Shown here: in pieces, positions 16,551 through 26,132 of the stretch
Position numbering within the stretch: position 1 is the first letter of the stretch
Layout of the letters: the number at the start of each line of letters is the position of its first letter
Source of the DNA: an uncultured Agathobacter sp.
GTDB lineage: Bacteria > Bacillota > Clostridia > Lachnospirales > Lachnospiraceae
Direction: 5' to 3'
NCBI GenBank assembly: GCA_934316545.1
Contig: CAKRDT010000002.1
Location: 76,133 to 140,132 of the forward strand
DNA: 64,000 nucleotides
Notes under the pieces: generated by a model
What the model was told of the DNA's origin: nothing
The model's database searches: none
What the model saw: the letters and a program-made list of their open reading frames with translations, nothing else
Program-made: the position numbers and the translations under genes

Positions 16551-18089
16551 ATGAGAAAAATGCAAACAAGGAAACGCTCCCTTGCAGTGATACTTCTTAC
16601 AGCTTTGATGCTGCTGACACTAACTGCATGCGGACAAAAGAAAGCGGATCAGACGCCGGATAAGGTGATTTCCGGGGTGGATGATCTCGAAGGTGCGAAG
16701 ATCGGTGTACAGATCGGTACGGTGGGTGATACTTATGCTTCCGATTATGAAGGCGACGATGCGGGAACAGAAGTCGTGCGCTACAATAAGGGTGCTGATG
16801 CCGTACAGGCCTTAAAGCAGAACAAGATTGACAGTGTCATTATTGATGAGCAGACAGCGATCGCATTCGTTGACAAGAATCCGGAACTTAAGATTCTTGA
16901 TGAAGAGTTTACAAATGAAGAATATGCAATCTGTGTCGCTAAAGGCAACGATGATCTCTTGAATAAGATCAATGGTGCATTAGATGAAATTAAGCAGGAC
17001 GGAACCTTACAGAACATCATAAACAACTATATTGGTGATGATGCAGGAAAAACTCCGTATGTATCACCGGATGATGTGACAAGAGACAATGGAACCCTCA
17101 CGATGGCGACAAACGCTGCTTTTCCACCATATGAGTATTATGAGAATGGAAAAATTATCGGAATTGACGCAGACATGGCGCAGGCAATCTGCGACAGGCT
17201 TGGCATGAATCTCGTGATTTCGGATATGGAATTTGATTCCATCATTGCTGCGGTGCAATCCGGTAAAGCGGACTTTGGAGCGGCCGGTTTAACCGTTACG
17301 GAAGATCGCTTAAAGAATATTGATTTTTCTGAATCCTATACAACTTCAAAACAGGTTATTATCGTAAATACCGGTGAAAAAGTTACAAAACAGGGATTTG
17401 TACAGAAGTTTCAACAGGTGTTTATAGAAAAGGGACGCTGGAAGTACATTCCAAAGGGTCTCGGCATCACAATCCTTATTACACTATTTGCGGGATTGAT
17501 CGGTATTATGCTTGGGTTTGTATTTGCAATCATTCGTGTTGCCAACGACCGCAATGAAGAAAAGTCGATCGGTATACGCATTTTAAATATGCTGGTTAAA
17601 ATCTATCTGACCATCTTTAGAGGAACTCCTATGATGGTTCAGCTTCTTATCGCTTACTTTGTTGTTTTTGCTACTGTAAAAGCAAATCCGGTCATGACAG
17701 CGATCATTGCTTTTGGATTGAATTCCGGCGCATACGTTTCGGAAGCAATCCGTGCGGGAATTATGTCGGTTGAAATCGGACAGTTTGAGGCAGGACGAAG
17801 CCTTGGATTTACATATGGACAGACCATGCGCCATATTATCCTTCCGCAGGCAGTTAAGAACTCACTTCCTGCAATCTTTAACGAGTTTATTGCTTTGTTG
17901 AAGGAGAGTGCGATCGTTGGATACATTGGTCTTGTCGATCTGACGAAGGCCGGAGATATCATCCGAAGCAATACCTATGAGGCATTCATGCCACTGATTG
18001 CAGTAGCACTCGTATACCTTGTGATCGTTATGTTTATGACATCCATGGTTGGTCGTCTGGAAAGGAGACTGAAAAAAGATGCAAGATAG
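16551..18089 (+). CDS. Polar amino-acid ABC importer: binding protein-permease fusion with a permuted binding domain
   Basis: 512 residues: a lipoprotein signal peptide with Cys27 (LTAC), an extracytoplasmic binding region to about residue 285, then a GlnP/HisM-type permease (about 300-505) with the EAA loop [21 protein letters not shown]. In the binding region the order is unusual. Residues 43-165 ([15 protein letters not shown], then [11 protein letters not shown] and the terminal helix [13 protein letters not shown]) are what normally forms the second half of an SBP_bac_3 domain. Residues 178-285 ([19 protein letters not shown], then [17 protein letters not shown] and [10 protein letters not shown]) are what normally forms the first half. 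The ATPase gene overlaps its stop by 11 bases. Substrate probably glutamine, cystine or another polar amino acid. Confidence 0.88.
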   Translation: MRKMQTRKRSLAVILLTALMLLTLTACGQKKADQTPDKVISGVDDLEGAKIGVQIGTVGDTYASDYEGDDAGTEVVRYNKGADAVQALKQNKIDSVIIDEQTAIAFVDKNPELKILDEEFTNEEYAICVAKGNDDLLNKINGALDEIKQDGTLQNIINNYIGDDAGKTPYVSPDDVTRDNGTLTMATNAAFPPYEYYENGKIIGIDADMAQAICDRLGMNLVISDMEFDSIIAAVQSGKADFGAAGLTVTEDRLKNIDFSESYTTSKQVIIVNTGEKVTKQGFVQKFQQVFIEKGRWKYIPKGLGITILITLFAGLIGIMLGFVFAIIRVANDRNEEKSIGIRILNMLVKIYLTIFRGTPMMVQLLIAYFVVFATVKANPVMTAIIAFGLNSGAYVSEAIRAGIMSVEIGQFEAGRSLGFTYGQTMRHIILPQAVKNSLPAIFNEFIALLKESAIVGYIGLVDLTKAGDIIRSNTYEAFMPLIAVALVYLVIVMFMTSMVGRLERRLKKDAR

Positions 18090-18819
18090 AGAATTATTGA
18101 TTGAAGTAAAAGATTTATGTAAATCATATGGGGATCACATGGTCCTCGAAAATTTGAACACGAATATCTATCGTGGTGAAGTGATCGCCATCGTTGGTCC
18201 TTCCGGCTGTGGTAAGTCCACATTTTTACGTTCACTTAATTTATTGGAACATCCGGAAGCAGGACAGATTATTTTTGAGGGAACGGATCTTCTTGACAAG
18301 AAAACGAATATTAATGAAGTGCGTCAGAAGATCGGCATGGTGTTTCAGCAGTTTAATCTGTTCCCGAATATGACGGTGAAAGAAAATATCATGCTTGCTC
18401 CGATGAAGCTGAAAAATGTATCGAAAGAAGATGCGTCGAATGAAGCGATGCGTCTTTTGGAGAGGGTTGGACTTTCAGAAAAAGCAGATGCTTATCCGAG
18501 TACTTTATCCGGTGGACAGAAGCAGCGTATCGCGATCGCGCGTACGATGGCAATGAATCCGGATGTGATTCTTTTCGACGAGCCGACTTCCGCACTTGAT
18601 CCCGAGATGGTGGGAGAGGTTCTCGCAATCATGAAGGAACTTGCGGAGGACGGAATGACCATGATCGTTGTTACGCATGAGATGGCTTTTGCCCGGGAAG
18701 TTGCGAACCGTGTGCTTTTCATTGATGAGCGAAATATTCAGGAGGATACGGATCCGGAGAATTTCTTTGACCATCCAAATAATGCAAGATTACAGGAATT
18801 CCTTTCTAAAGTGAGATAG
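18079..18819 (+). CDS. Polar amino-acid ABC importer ATP-binding protein (GlnQ-like)
   Basis: 246 residues. Walker [10 protein letters not shown] (about residues 39-47), Q-loop [14 protein letters not shown], signature [13 protein letters not shown], Walker [16 protein letters not shown] and H-loop VVTHEM are all intact. The length and the FNLFPNMTV stretch are characteristic of the PAAT subfamily. It energises the fused binding protein-permease encoded immediately upstream, with an 11-base overlap, and ends at a strong terminator at 18855. Confidence 0.93.
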   Translation: MQDRELLIEVKDLCKSYGDHMVLENLNTNIYRGEVIAIVGPSGCGKSTFLRSLNLLEHPEAGQIIFEGTDLLDKKTNINEVRQKIGMVFQQFNLFPNMTVKENIMLAPMKLKNVSKEDASNEAMRLLERVGLSEKADAYPSTLSGGQKQRIAIARTMAMNPDVILFDEPTSALDPEMVGEVLAIMKELAEDGMTMIVVTHEMAFAREVANRVLFIDERNIQEDTDPENFFDHPNNARLQEFLSKVR

Positions 18820-18854
18820 CATTAAAAAAATAAAATAAATATGAAATAAAAATA

Positions 18855-18900
18855 AACACCGGCAAATTACTTGACGCAGTAATTTGCCGGTGTTATTATT
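18855..18900 (+). terminator. Intrinsic terminator of the amino-acid importer operon
   Basis: A perfect 17-bp stem (18855-18871 with 18878-18894) around a six-base loop, followed by a short T/A-rich tail. Confidence 0.85.
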
Positions 18901-18954
18901 TAACGCGCGCAAATACATAACAGTGTTAACGAATAAATAGGAATGGAGTAGAAG

Positions 18955-19431
18955 ATGGGAACAGCGTATGAAGAATTGTTTCAGGCGATGAGCCAATTTC
19001 GTAAACTTAAGTTTAGTGATATGTTTCCGAATATCAGCCGGGCAGAGTTTTTTACGATGAGTATGATTATGGATAAAGGGGAGAATGGAAAGATTACGAT
19101 TTCTGAGCTCGCGACAAAAGCGCATGTGCTTCCGCCGGCTATGTCAAGAACGCTCCGCGGACTTGAAAATAAGGGATATGTGGAACGCAATGTGAATAAA
19201 CAGGACCGTAGAAATACGTATGTGGAATTGACAGAGCAGGGGAAAAAGATTACTTTGCAGACAAGAACATCCATGTGCGAATTCGGACGTGCGGTTATGG
19301 AGCAGGTTGATGAAGAAGAAATGAAGCGTCTGATCTCTTATTTGAATCATATATATGTCATTGCGGAAAAAGAAATAAAGACTAGAAAGACTGAGGACAG
19401 AAAGGGGAAAAAGGATGAAGAGCATATTTAA
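18955..19431 (+). CDS. MarR-family transcriptional regulator
   Basis: 158-residue winged-helix regulator. The helix-turn-helix and wing are seen as ISELATKAHVLPPAMSRTLRGLENKGYVERNVNKQDRRNTYVELTEQG (about residues 44-92), the classic MarR arrangement with the DRR wing tip. Its gene overlaps the first ABC exporter subunit by 17 bases. MarR-ABC-ABC operons are common in Clostridia, and the regulator usually represses its own efflux operon in response to the exported drug; ligand and operator are not evident here. Confidence 0.92.
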   Translation: MGTAYEELFQAMSQFRKLKFSDMFPNISRAEFFTMSMIMDKGENGKITISELATKAHVLPPAMSRTLRGLENKGYVERNVNKQDRRNTYVELTEQGKKITLQTRTSMCEFGRAVMEQVDEEEMKRLISYLNHIYVIAEKEIKTRKTEDRKGKKDEEHI

Positions 19432-21736
19432 AAACATGCTTCCGTACTGGAAAGCGATCTTGATCATTATCGCATTGTTATTTGTGCAGGCATGGTGTGA
19501 TCTGTCGCTTCCGTCTTACACATCAGATATTATTGATGTTGGAATTCAGAACAAAGGTGTGGAACATGTTGTCCCGAAGGCTGTTACAGAAGATGAATTT
19601 GAGACAGCACAGTTTATCATGACGGATGATGAGACGAAAACGTGGAAGAACGCATATACACTTGAAGACGGAATATACAAGCTTACAGAAGATTCCGATA
19701 AAAAGCTGAATGAAATCGATGAGCAGATGGTATTACCGTTGATCATGAATTATCAGATGAGTGCAATGGAAGAGGATACGTTTAAATCTCTGATCGCAAA
19801 ACAGATGGGAAAAGATAAGTCGGAACTTTCTGATATGTCGATCGAGCAGATCGGACAGATGATGGGAGTCGAGTTAAAGTCTTTTAAGCAGGAAAAAGAA
19901 GACGATGACGGAAACAAGCGCGAAGTAAACTGTGTGGATGTCCGCCCGATTTTCAAGCAGATGCTTGATGCGGGAATGATGGATAAAAAAACGCTTCTTG
20001 CATTGCGTGATAATATGGAAGAAACGATTAATACCATGGGAAGTTCACTGGTAAAAGCAATGGGCGTGGCTTACGCGGTATCCTGCGATAAGGCTGCAGG
20101 TCTTGATGTGGATCATATTCAAAAAAGCTATCTGCTTTCTGCGGGACTTAAGATGGTTGGTATGGCTTTCTTGATGGGAATCGTGACCGTCCTTGTCGGA
20201 CTGTTTGCTTCTAGAGTCGGAGCGGGAATCGGTATGACGCTCCGGGGAAAAGTTTTCAAGCAGGTTGTCGGATTCTCGAATGCGGAGATGGATAAGTTTT
20301 CGACAGCGTCTCTTATTACACGAAGCACGAATGATATCCAGCAGATCCAGATGGTTTCTGTTATGCTGCTTCGAATGATCGCTTACGCTCCGATTCTTGG
20401 AATCGGCGGTGTGCTTAAAGTTATGCAGACGGGAGCCGGAATGGGATGGATCATTGTTCTTGCGATTATCGTGATTCTCGGATATGTTATGCTGCTGATG
20501 TCTGTTACAATGCCAAAATTCAAACTGATGCAGAAACTGGTTGATAATGTAAACCTTGTATCGCGTGAAATTTTAACCGGACTTTCGGTTATCCGTGCGT
20601 TTGGACGTGAAAAGAAAGAAGAAGAACGTTTTGATGCTGCAAACAAGGAGCTTACCAGAACCATGCTTTTTACCAACCGTGTTATGACGTTTATGATGCC
20701 TGGTATGATGATGATCATGAATGTTTTAACGGTTGGAATCGTATGGGTTGGTGCACATAAGATTGATGGTGGAACGATGCAGGTTGGTGCGATGACAGCG
20801 TTTATCACTTATGCGATGATGATCGTAATGTCATTTTTGATGTTGACGATGATGTCGATCATGCTCCCGAGAGCCGCAGTCGCTGCGGATCGAATCGAAG
20901 AGGTTATTCAGACACCATCCTCGATTCGAGACAGTGAACATCCAGAGGAACTGACGAAGCACAATGGGGTTATCCGGTTTAACCATGTTAATTTTCAGTA
21001 TCCGGGGGCGGAAGAGGATGTCCTTCATGATATTGATTTTGTGGCGGAGCCGGGCAAAACGACAGCAATTATCGGCAGTACCGGATGCGGCAAGTCGACA
21101 CTTGTGAATCTGATCCCGCGTCTGTATGATGTGACCGGTGGTAGTATTACCTTAGAGGGTAAGGATATCCGAAACATAAGGATGTCGGATCTCCGTGATG
21201 AGATTGGATTTGTTCCGCAAAAAGGCGTGCTTTTTTCAGGAACGATTGCTTCGAACTTAAGATTTGGCAAAGATGATGCAACGGATGAAGAGATACAAAA
21301 AGCAGCTGGGATTGCACAGGCCACTGAATTTATCGAGGCAAAAGATGATAAATATGACAGCGCGATCGCACAGGGCGGAAGCAATGTGTCCGGCGGACAG
21401 AAGCAGCGTCTTGCGATCGCCAGGGCAATCGCGAAAGATCCTAAGATTTTTATTTTCGATGACAGCTTTTCGGCACTTGATTTAAAGACGGATGCGGCGT
21501 TGCGCAAAGCACTGGGGGATAATGTGAAAGACAGTACCGTTATGATTGTCGCTCAGCGTATCAGTACGATCCTTCATGCGGATCAGATTCTTGTTCTCGA
21601 TGATGGAAAAATCGTCGGTAAGGGCACACACGAAGAACTGATGAAGTCCTGTGAAGTGTATCGGCAGATTGCAAAGTCACAGTTATCGGCAAAAGAGCTG
21701 GGACTTGAGGAAAGTGAGGTGGCTTTACATGAGTAA
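19415..21736 (+). CDS. Heterodimeric ABC exporter, subunit with degenerate catalytic site
   Basis: 773 residues: a membrane domain followed by a nucleotide-binding domain. Between the first and second transmembrane helices (about residues 50-240) sits an acidic insertion of roughly 190 residues, expected outside the cell. Walker A is GSTGCGKST and the signature VSGGQKQRLAIAR is canonical. Walker B reads IFIFDDSF, with Asp in place of the catalytic Glu, and the H-loop histidine is Gln (VAQRIS). Such changes mark the degenerate-site partner of asymmetric exporters such as TM287/288. Next gene overlaps by eight bases. Substrate probably a drug, peptide or lipid-like compound. Confidence 0.9.
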   Translation: MKSIFKNMLPYWKAILIIIALLFVQAWCDLSLPSYTSDIIDVGIQNKGVEHVVPKAVTEDEFETAQFIMTDDETKTWKNAYTLEDGIYKLTEDSDKKLNEIDEQMVLPLIMNYQMSAMEEDTFKSLIAKQMGKDKSELSDMSIEQIGQMMGVELKSFKQEKEDDDGNKREVNCVDVRPIFKQMLDAGMMDKKTLLALRDNMEETINTMGSSLVKAMGVAYAVSCDKAAGLDVDHIQKSYLLSAGLKMVGMAFLMGIVTVLVGLFASRVGAGIGMTLRGKVFKQVVGFSNAEMDKFSTASLITRSTNDIQQIQMVSVMLLRMIAYAPILGIGGVLKVMQTGAGMGWIIVLAIIVILGYVMLLMSVTMPKFKLMQKLVDNVNLVSREILTGLSVIRAFGREKKEEERFDAANKELTRTMLFTNRVMTFMMPGMMMIMNVLTVGIVWVGAHKIDGGTMQVGAMTAFITYAMMIVMSFLMLTMMSIMLPRAAVAADRIEEVIQTPSSIRDSEHPEELTKHNGVIRFNHVNFQYPGAEEDVLHDIDFVAEPGKTTAIIGSTGCGKSTLVNLIPRLYDVTGGSITLEGKDIRNIRMSDLRDEIGFVPQKGVLFSGTIASNLRFGKDDATDEEIQKAAGIAQATEFIEAKDDKYDSAIAQGGSNVSGGQKQRLAIARAIAKDPKIFIFDDSFSALDLKTDAALRKALGDNVKDSTVMIVAQRISTILHADQILVLDDGKIVGKGTHEELMKSCEVYRQIAKSQLSAKELGLEESEVALHE

Positions 21737-23576
21737 TCAGGAGATAAAACATACGCCTCAAAGAAGAAGAGGTCCGATGGGGCGAGGAATGCAGCCGGGT
21801 GAAAAACCAAAGAATTTTAAGACCTCTATCAAAAAATTAATTCAGTATATAGCAAAATACAAGATCGGAATTTTTGTTGTTATGCTTTTTGCCGCCTGCT
21901 CAACGGTATTTACGGTGGTAGGACCAAAAATTCTCGGTAAGGCAACGACTGCGTTGACAGAAGGCCTTATGGCAAAGATCCGGGGAACCGGAAGCATTGA
22001 TTTCGGCAAGATCGGATCCATACTTCTGTTTGTTTTAGGCCTGTATCTTTTAAGTGCAATCTTTTCCTTTGTACAGGGATGGATCATGACCGGTATTACA
22101 CAGAAAGTGTGTTATCAGCTCAGAAAAGAAATCTCTGAGAAAATTGACCGTATGCCGATGAAGTACTTTGAGAGCCGTACTTACGGTGAAGTATTATCGC
22201 GTATTACAAATGATGTGGATACGCTCGGTCAGGGCTTAAATCAGAGTATAACAACAATTATTACGGCAACGGCTACTATGATCGGTGTATTGATCATGAT
22301 GCTCAGTATTTCGCCGCTTATGACATTGATTGCTATTGTAATTCTTCCTATTTCAATGGCATTGATCAGTCTGGTTACGAAGAAATCGCAGAAGTTTTTC
22401 CGCAATCAGCAGGAATATTTGGGACATATTAACGGTCAGGTGGAAGAGGTATATGGCGGACATCTGGTTGTTAAGGCGTTTAACCGAGAAACAGATACGA
22501 TTGAAGAATTTGACCGGACAAATAAGATCCTTTATGATTCTGCATGGAAGTCCCAATTTTTATCCGGAATGATGCAGCCAATCATGATGTTTGTCGGAAA
22601 CCTTGGATATGCTTCGGTTGCGTTAACCGGTGGAATGCTTGCAATCAAAAATATCATCACGATCGGAGATATCCAGGCGTTTATCCAGTACGTGAAGAAT
22701 TTTACGCAGCCGATCCAGCAGATTGCGCAGGTGATCAATATGGTGCAGTCCATGTCAGCTGCTTCCGAGCGTGTATTTGAGTTTCTTGAAGAAGAAGAGG
22801 AAGATCAGATTGCTTTAAATCCGGCGGATATTGAGAAGGTGACAGGAGAGGTGACATTTGATCATGTTCACTTTGGATATGATCCTGAGAAGATTATTAT
22901 CAATGATTTCAGTGCACATGTGTTGCCGGGACAAAAGATTGCAATTGTCGGACCTACCGGAGCAGGCAAGACCACAATGGTAAAACTTTTGATGCGTTTT
23001 TATGATGTCAACAGTGGAGAAATCCGATTGAATGATCATAACATCAAAGACTTTAACCGTAGAGAACTTCGTGATGCTTTTGGTATGGTATTGCAGGATA
23101 CATGGCTGTTTAAGGGCACGATCATGGAGAACATCCGATACGGTCGACTCGATGCAACCGATGAGGAAGTGATCGCTGCAGCAAAAGCCGCCAGAGCGGA
23201 TCACTTTATCAAGACACTTCCGGGTGGATATCAGATGGAACTGAATGAGGACGCCAGCAACGTATCACAGGGACAGAAGCAGCTTCTTACCATCGCGCGT
23301 GCGATTCTTGCGGATAACAAAATTTTGATTTTGGACGAGGCAACTTCTTCTGTCGATACGAGAACCGAAATCGAAATTCAGAAAGCGATGGACAATCTGA
23401 TGCGTGGAAGAACAAGCTTTGTGATTGCTCACCGGCTTTCAACGATTAAGGATGCGGATTTGATTCTTGTTATGAAAGATGGAGATATTGTTGAGCAGGG
23501 CTCACACAATGAACTTCTGGAGCAGAATGGATTTTATGCAGAACTTTATAACTCGCAATTTGAGGAAGCCAGCTGA
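21729..23576 (+). CDS. Heterodimeric ABC exporter, catalytically competent partner subunit
   Basis: 615 residues from the ATG at 21729, eight bases inside the preceding gene. An N-terminal basic tail (QRRRGPMGRG) precedes six transmembrane helices and the nucleotide-binding domain. Walker A GPTGAGKTT, Walker B ILILDEATSSVD with the catalytic Glu, and H-loop VIAHRLS are intact. Its signature is altered, VSQGQKQLLTIAR instead of LSGGQ. Because each site pairs one subunit's Walker motifs with the other's signature, the altered signature faces the degenerate Walker B of the first subunit: one good site and one bad site. Ends at a terminator that overlaps the stop codon. Confidence 0.92.
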   Translation: MSNQEIKHTPQRRRGPMGRGMQPGEKPKNFKTSIKKLIQYIAKYKIGIFVVMLFAACSTVFTVVGPKILGKATTALTEGLMAKIRGTGSIDFGKIGSILLFVLGLYLLSAIFSFVQGWIMTGITQKVCYQLRKEISEKIDRMPMKYFESRTYGEVLSRITNDVDTLGQGLNQSITTIITATATMIGVLIMMLSISPLMTLIAIVILPISMALISLVTKKSQKFFRNQQEYLGHINGQVEEVYGGHLVVKAFNRETDTIEEFDRTNKILYDSAWKSQFLSGMMQPIMMFVGNLGYASVALTGGMLAIKNIITIGDIQAFIQYVKNFTQPIQQIAQVINMVQSMSAASERVFEFLEEEEEDQIALNPADIEKVTGEVTFDHVHFGYDPEKIIINDFSAHVLPGQKIAIVGPTGAGKTTMVKLLMRFYDVNSGEIRLNDHNIKDFNRRELRDAFGMVLQDTWLFKGTIMENIRYGRLDATDEEVIAAAKAARADHFIKTLPGGYQMELNEDASNVSQGQKQLLTIARAILADNKILILDEATSSVDTRTEIEIQKAMDNLMRGRTSFVIAHRLSTIKDADLILVMKDGDIVEQGSHNELLEQNGFYAELYNSQFEEAS

Positions 23577-23589
23577 TGCTGGCTTCTTT
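23565..23589 (+). terminator. Terminator of the MarR-ABC exporter operon
   Basis: Stem GAAGCCAGC (23565-23573) and GCTGGCTTC (23578-23586) with a TGAT loop that contains the stop codon of the exporter gene, followed by TTT. The following base pairs run straight into a 0A box (23588-23595). Confidence 0.75.
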
Positions 23590-23595
23590 GTCGAA
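23588..23595 (+). promoter_or_regulatory. 0A box 1 upstream of spo0A
   Basis: TTGTCGAA, a perfect match to the Spo0A-binding consensus, 165 bases upstream of the spo0A start and overlapping the tail of the preceding terminator. Confidence 0.65.
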
Positions 23596-23685
23596 TGCGT
23601 GTGAACGTTTTTATCATAAAATTCATGGAATTTATTGTAAAAAATGGATGAATGTAATATATTTATTTATATATTATTTGCAAAA

Positions 23686-23693
23686 TTCGACAA
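23686..23693 (-). promoter_or_regulatory. 0A box 2 upstream of spo0A
   Basis: TTCGACAA on the plus strand, i.e. a perfect TTGTCGAA on the minus strand. A TATAGT at 23715-23720 could be the -10; the box then sits at or just above the -35 position, as in promoters where Spo0A acts with RNA polymerase. Confidence 0.65.
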
Positions 23694-23759
23694 AAACAAT
23701 CCTTGAAGCTTGCTTATAGTATATCTGACTGAATTTGACTTTCTAGCTAGGAGGCCATT

Positions 23760-24551
23760 ATGGGAAAACTTAATGTCGCAATTGCGGATGATAACGAGCT
23801 GACATTGGAACTTTTAGGGGATATTGTGTCAAGCGACAGTGAACTTCAGGTAATTGGAACTGCGAAAGATGGAGAAGAAGCATACCATTTGATAAAGGAA
23901 AAAGAACCGGATGTTGTTTTGCTGGATATTGTCATGCCGAAATTGGACGGTCTTGGGGTGTTGGACAGAATTCGCGCTGATGGGACCATGAAGAACCGAC
24001 CGGCTTTTTTAATGGTAAGTGCGGTTGGCAATGAATGCATTACTGAGGATGCATTTGCAAAAGGCGCAGACTATTATATCATGAAGCCTTTTGATTATAC
24101 TCAGATTCTGGATCGAATCAAATCTGTGCGTAACCGAAGGAATGTCAAAAAAGTACACCAACATACGGAGGCGGGAAAAGACATTCTGTCTTTGCAGCAA
24201 TCTTTGGAAGAGGATGTGACGGAAATGATCCATGAAGTCGGGGTTCCGGCACATATCAAAGGGTATCAGTATTTGCGGGAGGCAATTGTTATGTCGGTGA
24301 ATAACATGGATATGCTTAATTCCGTTACGAAAGTACTTTATCCGGGGATTGCAAAAAAATATCAGACGACGCCAAGCCGCGTTGAACGTGCGATCCGGCA
24401 TGCCATTGAGGTTGCATGGAGCCGCGGAAAGATGGATACTTTAGATGAGTTGTTCGGCTATACGATCAGTAACGGTAAGGGAAAACCGACGAATTCAGAG
24501 TTTATCGCGCTGATCACAGATAAGATAAGATTACAAATGAGAAAACGATAG
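23760..24551 (+). CDS. spo0A: Stage 0 sporulation protein A, master response regulator
   Basis: 263 residues. The receiver domain has the acidic pair D10-D11, the phosphorylated D56 (VVLLDIVMP) and the conserved Lys in YYIMKPFDY. After a linker (about 130-150) the Spo0A C-terminal DNA-binding domain begins, with [20 protein letters not shown], the recognition helix region [22 protein letters not shown], and a C-terminal [18 protein letters not shown]. Phosphorylated Spo0A decides entry into sporulation and controls solventogenesis and biofilm genes in Clostridia. Start preceded by AGGAGG. Two perfect 0A boxes upstream suggest autoregulation. It is not next to spoIVB, its usual neighbour, which is at 3400-4692. 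Confidence 0.97.
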   Translation: MGKLNVAIADDNELTLELLGDIVSSDSELQVIGTAKDGEEAYHLIKEKEPDVVLLDIVMPKLDGLGVLDRIRADGTMKNRPAFLMVSAVGNECITEDAFAKGADYYIMKPFDYTQILDRIKSVRNRRNVKKVHQHTEAGKDILSLQQSLEEDVTEMIHEVGVPAHIKGYQYLREAIVMSVNNMDMLNSVTKVLYPGIAKKYQTTPSRVERAIRHAIEVAWSRGKMDTLDELFGYTISNGKGKPTNSEFIALITDKIRLQMRKR

Positions 24552-24594
24552 AACGATAAAAGTAAAAGGCTTTTTATCTTTTGGAGGTGTTTGA

Positions 24595-26046
24595 ATGAAG
24601 AAGATTCTGTTTGTTTCGTCTGAAGCTGTTCCTTATATTAAGACAGGAGGGCTTGCAGATGTGGTGGGCTCGCTGCCGAAGTACTTTGACCGTGAGGAAT
24701 ACGATGTGCGTGTGATTCTTCCAAAGTATGCATGTATGGATGCTGCCTTTTTGCCAAATCTTCGCTTTATTTGCCACTTCTATGTGAACCTGAATTGGAG
24801 AAAGCAATACGTTGGTATTTTTGAAGCAAAATACAAAGGTGTTCGTTACTATTTTGTTGACAATGAATTCTATTTTGCAGGGGATAAACCGTATAATAAT
24901 ATATACGAAGATGTCGAAAAATTTGCCTATTTTTCTAAGGCTGTGTTAGAAGCACTGCCATATATTGATTTTGTGCCGGATATCATTCATTGTCATGATT
25001 GGCAGACGGGTCTGGTTCCGGTATATCTTCATACAACCTTTGGTGATGATACATTCTATGCGGGAATAAAGACTGTATTTTCGATACATAATCTGAAATT
25101 CCAGGGGAGATGGCGTATTCGTGAAGTCATTGATATTACGGGGTTGCCGGAACAGATTTTTAATAATAGAGAACTGGAGTCCTATGGCGAGGCAAATTAT
25201 CTCAAGGGCGGAGTTGTCTACGCCGATGCGATTACAACAGTGAGCCCGGGTTACGCGAAGGAAATTACTACGCAGGAAGGAGGAGAAGGTCTGCATGGTT
25301 TGATGAATGCCAGACAAAATGTTTTGTATGGTATTTTGAACGGAATTGATTACGATGAGTTTGATCCGCAGACAGATCCTTATATTGAGGAACATTTCAC
25401 GGCAGGGACTGTGATGAATCATAAGAAACATAACAAGGCGGCTTTGCAAAAAGAACTTGGACTTCCGGTTCGGGAAAATGCTTTTGTTATTGGCATTGTG
25501 TCGAGAATGACAGAGCAAAAAGGATTCGATCTGATTTCCTATGTCATGGATGATCTGGTCAATCGATTGGATGTACAATTGATCATTCTCGGAACCGGAG
25601 AAAGTAAGTTTGAAAATGTATTTCATCATTTTCATTCACAATATCCGGACAAAGTATCTGCCTATATCGGGTATTCGGAAGAGAAGGCACATAAGATTTA
25701 TGCTTCGGCGGATGCGTTTCTGATGCCTTCGCTGTTTGAACCGTGTGGACTTAGCCAGATGATGTCTATGCGTTACGGAACGATTCCGATCGTGCGTGAG
25801 ACAGGCGGATTGAAAGATACGGTACAGGCATATGATGAGTATGAGAATACAGGAACCGGTTTTTCGTTCCGCAATTTTAATGCAGAAGAGATGTTGCATA
25901 TTATAGAATATGCTTATCATATATATCATGATGATAAAAAAGCCTGGGCAGAATTGATTCAGCGCGCAATGCAACAGAATTTCTCATGGGATAAATCCGC
26001 AAGAGAATACGAAAGACTTTATGATTCTTTATGTGATATGAAATAA
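24595..26046 (+). CDS. glgA: Glycogen synthase (ADP-glucose type), copy 1
   Basis: 483-residue GT5 glucosyltransferase that extends alpha-1,4-glucan from ADP-glucose. The N-terminal motif KTGGLADVVGSLP (residues 17-29) binds ADP-glucose; HCHDWQTGLVP and the C-terminal FEPCGLSQM and ETGGLKDTVQAY are GT5 hallmarks. Starts 43 bases after spo0A behind a GGAGGTG site; only a weak AT-rich hairpin lies between, so it may be read with spo0A. A second glycogen synthase of identical length is at 62394. No other glycogen genes (glgB, glgC, glgP) are in the window. Confidence 0.93.
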   Translation: MKKILFVSSEAVPYIKTGGLADVVGSLPKYFDREEYDVRVILPKYACMDAAFLPNLRFICHFYVNLNWRKQYVGIFEAKYKGVRYYFVDNEFYFAGDKPYNNIYEDVEKFAYFSKAVLEALPYIDFVPDIIHCHDWQTGLVPVYLHTTFGDDTFYAGIKTVFSIHNLKFQGRWRIREVIDITGLPEQIFNNRELESYGEANYLKGGVVYADAITTVSPGYAKEITTQEGGEGLHGLMNARQNVLYGILNGIDYDEFDPQTDPYIEEHFTAGTVMNHKKHNKAALQKELGLPVRENAFVIGIVSRMTEQKGFDLISYVMDDLVNRLDVQLIILGTGESKFENVFHHFHSQYPDKVSAYIGYSEEKAHKIYASADAFLMPSLFEPCGLSQMMSMRYGTIPIVRETGGLKDTVQAYDEYENTGTGFSFRNFNAEEMLHIIEYAYHIYHDDKKAWAELIQRAMQQNFSWDKSAREYERLYDSLCDMK

Positions 26047-26050
26047 AGAT

Positions 26051-26079
26051 ATCCCCGGTGTCCGTCAGGCACCGGGGAT
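26051..26079 (+). terminator. Hairpin after glgA copy 1
   Basis: Perfect 10-bp stem ATCCCCGGTG (26051-26060) and CACCGGGGAT (26070-26079), starting five bases after the stop. The T-tract is poor, so termination may be moderate. A second perfect 10-bp hairpin, AAAGTGTGCG/CGCACACTTT (26110-26134), lies at the end of the opposing gene. Confidence 0.6.
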
Positions 26080-26132
26080 AAGTTTATGCTAACATACTGT
26101 TCGCGCGCGAAAGTGTGCGGCAAGCGCACACT

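Noticed and set aside
24946..25635. 229-codon frame antisense to glycogen synthase copy 1
   Set aside because: Antisense to a conserved gene, no recognisable domain, composition of a shadow frame.
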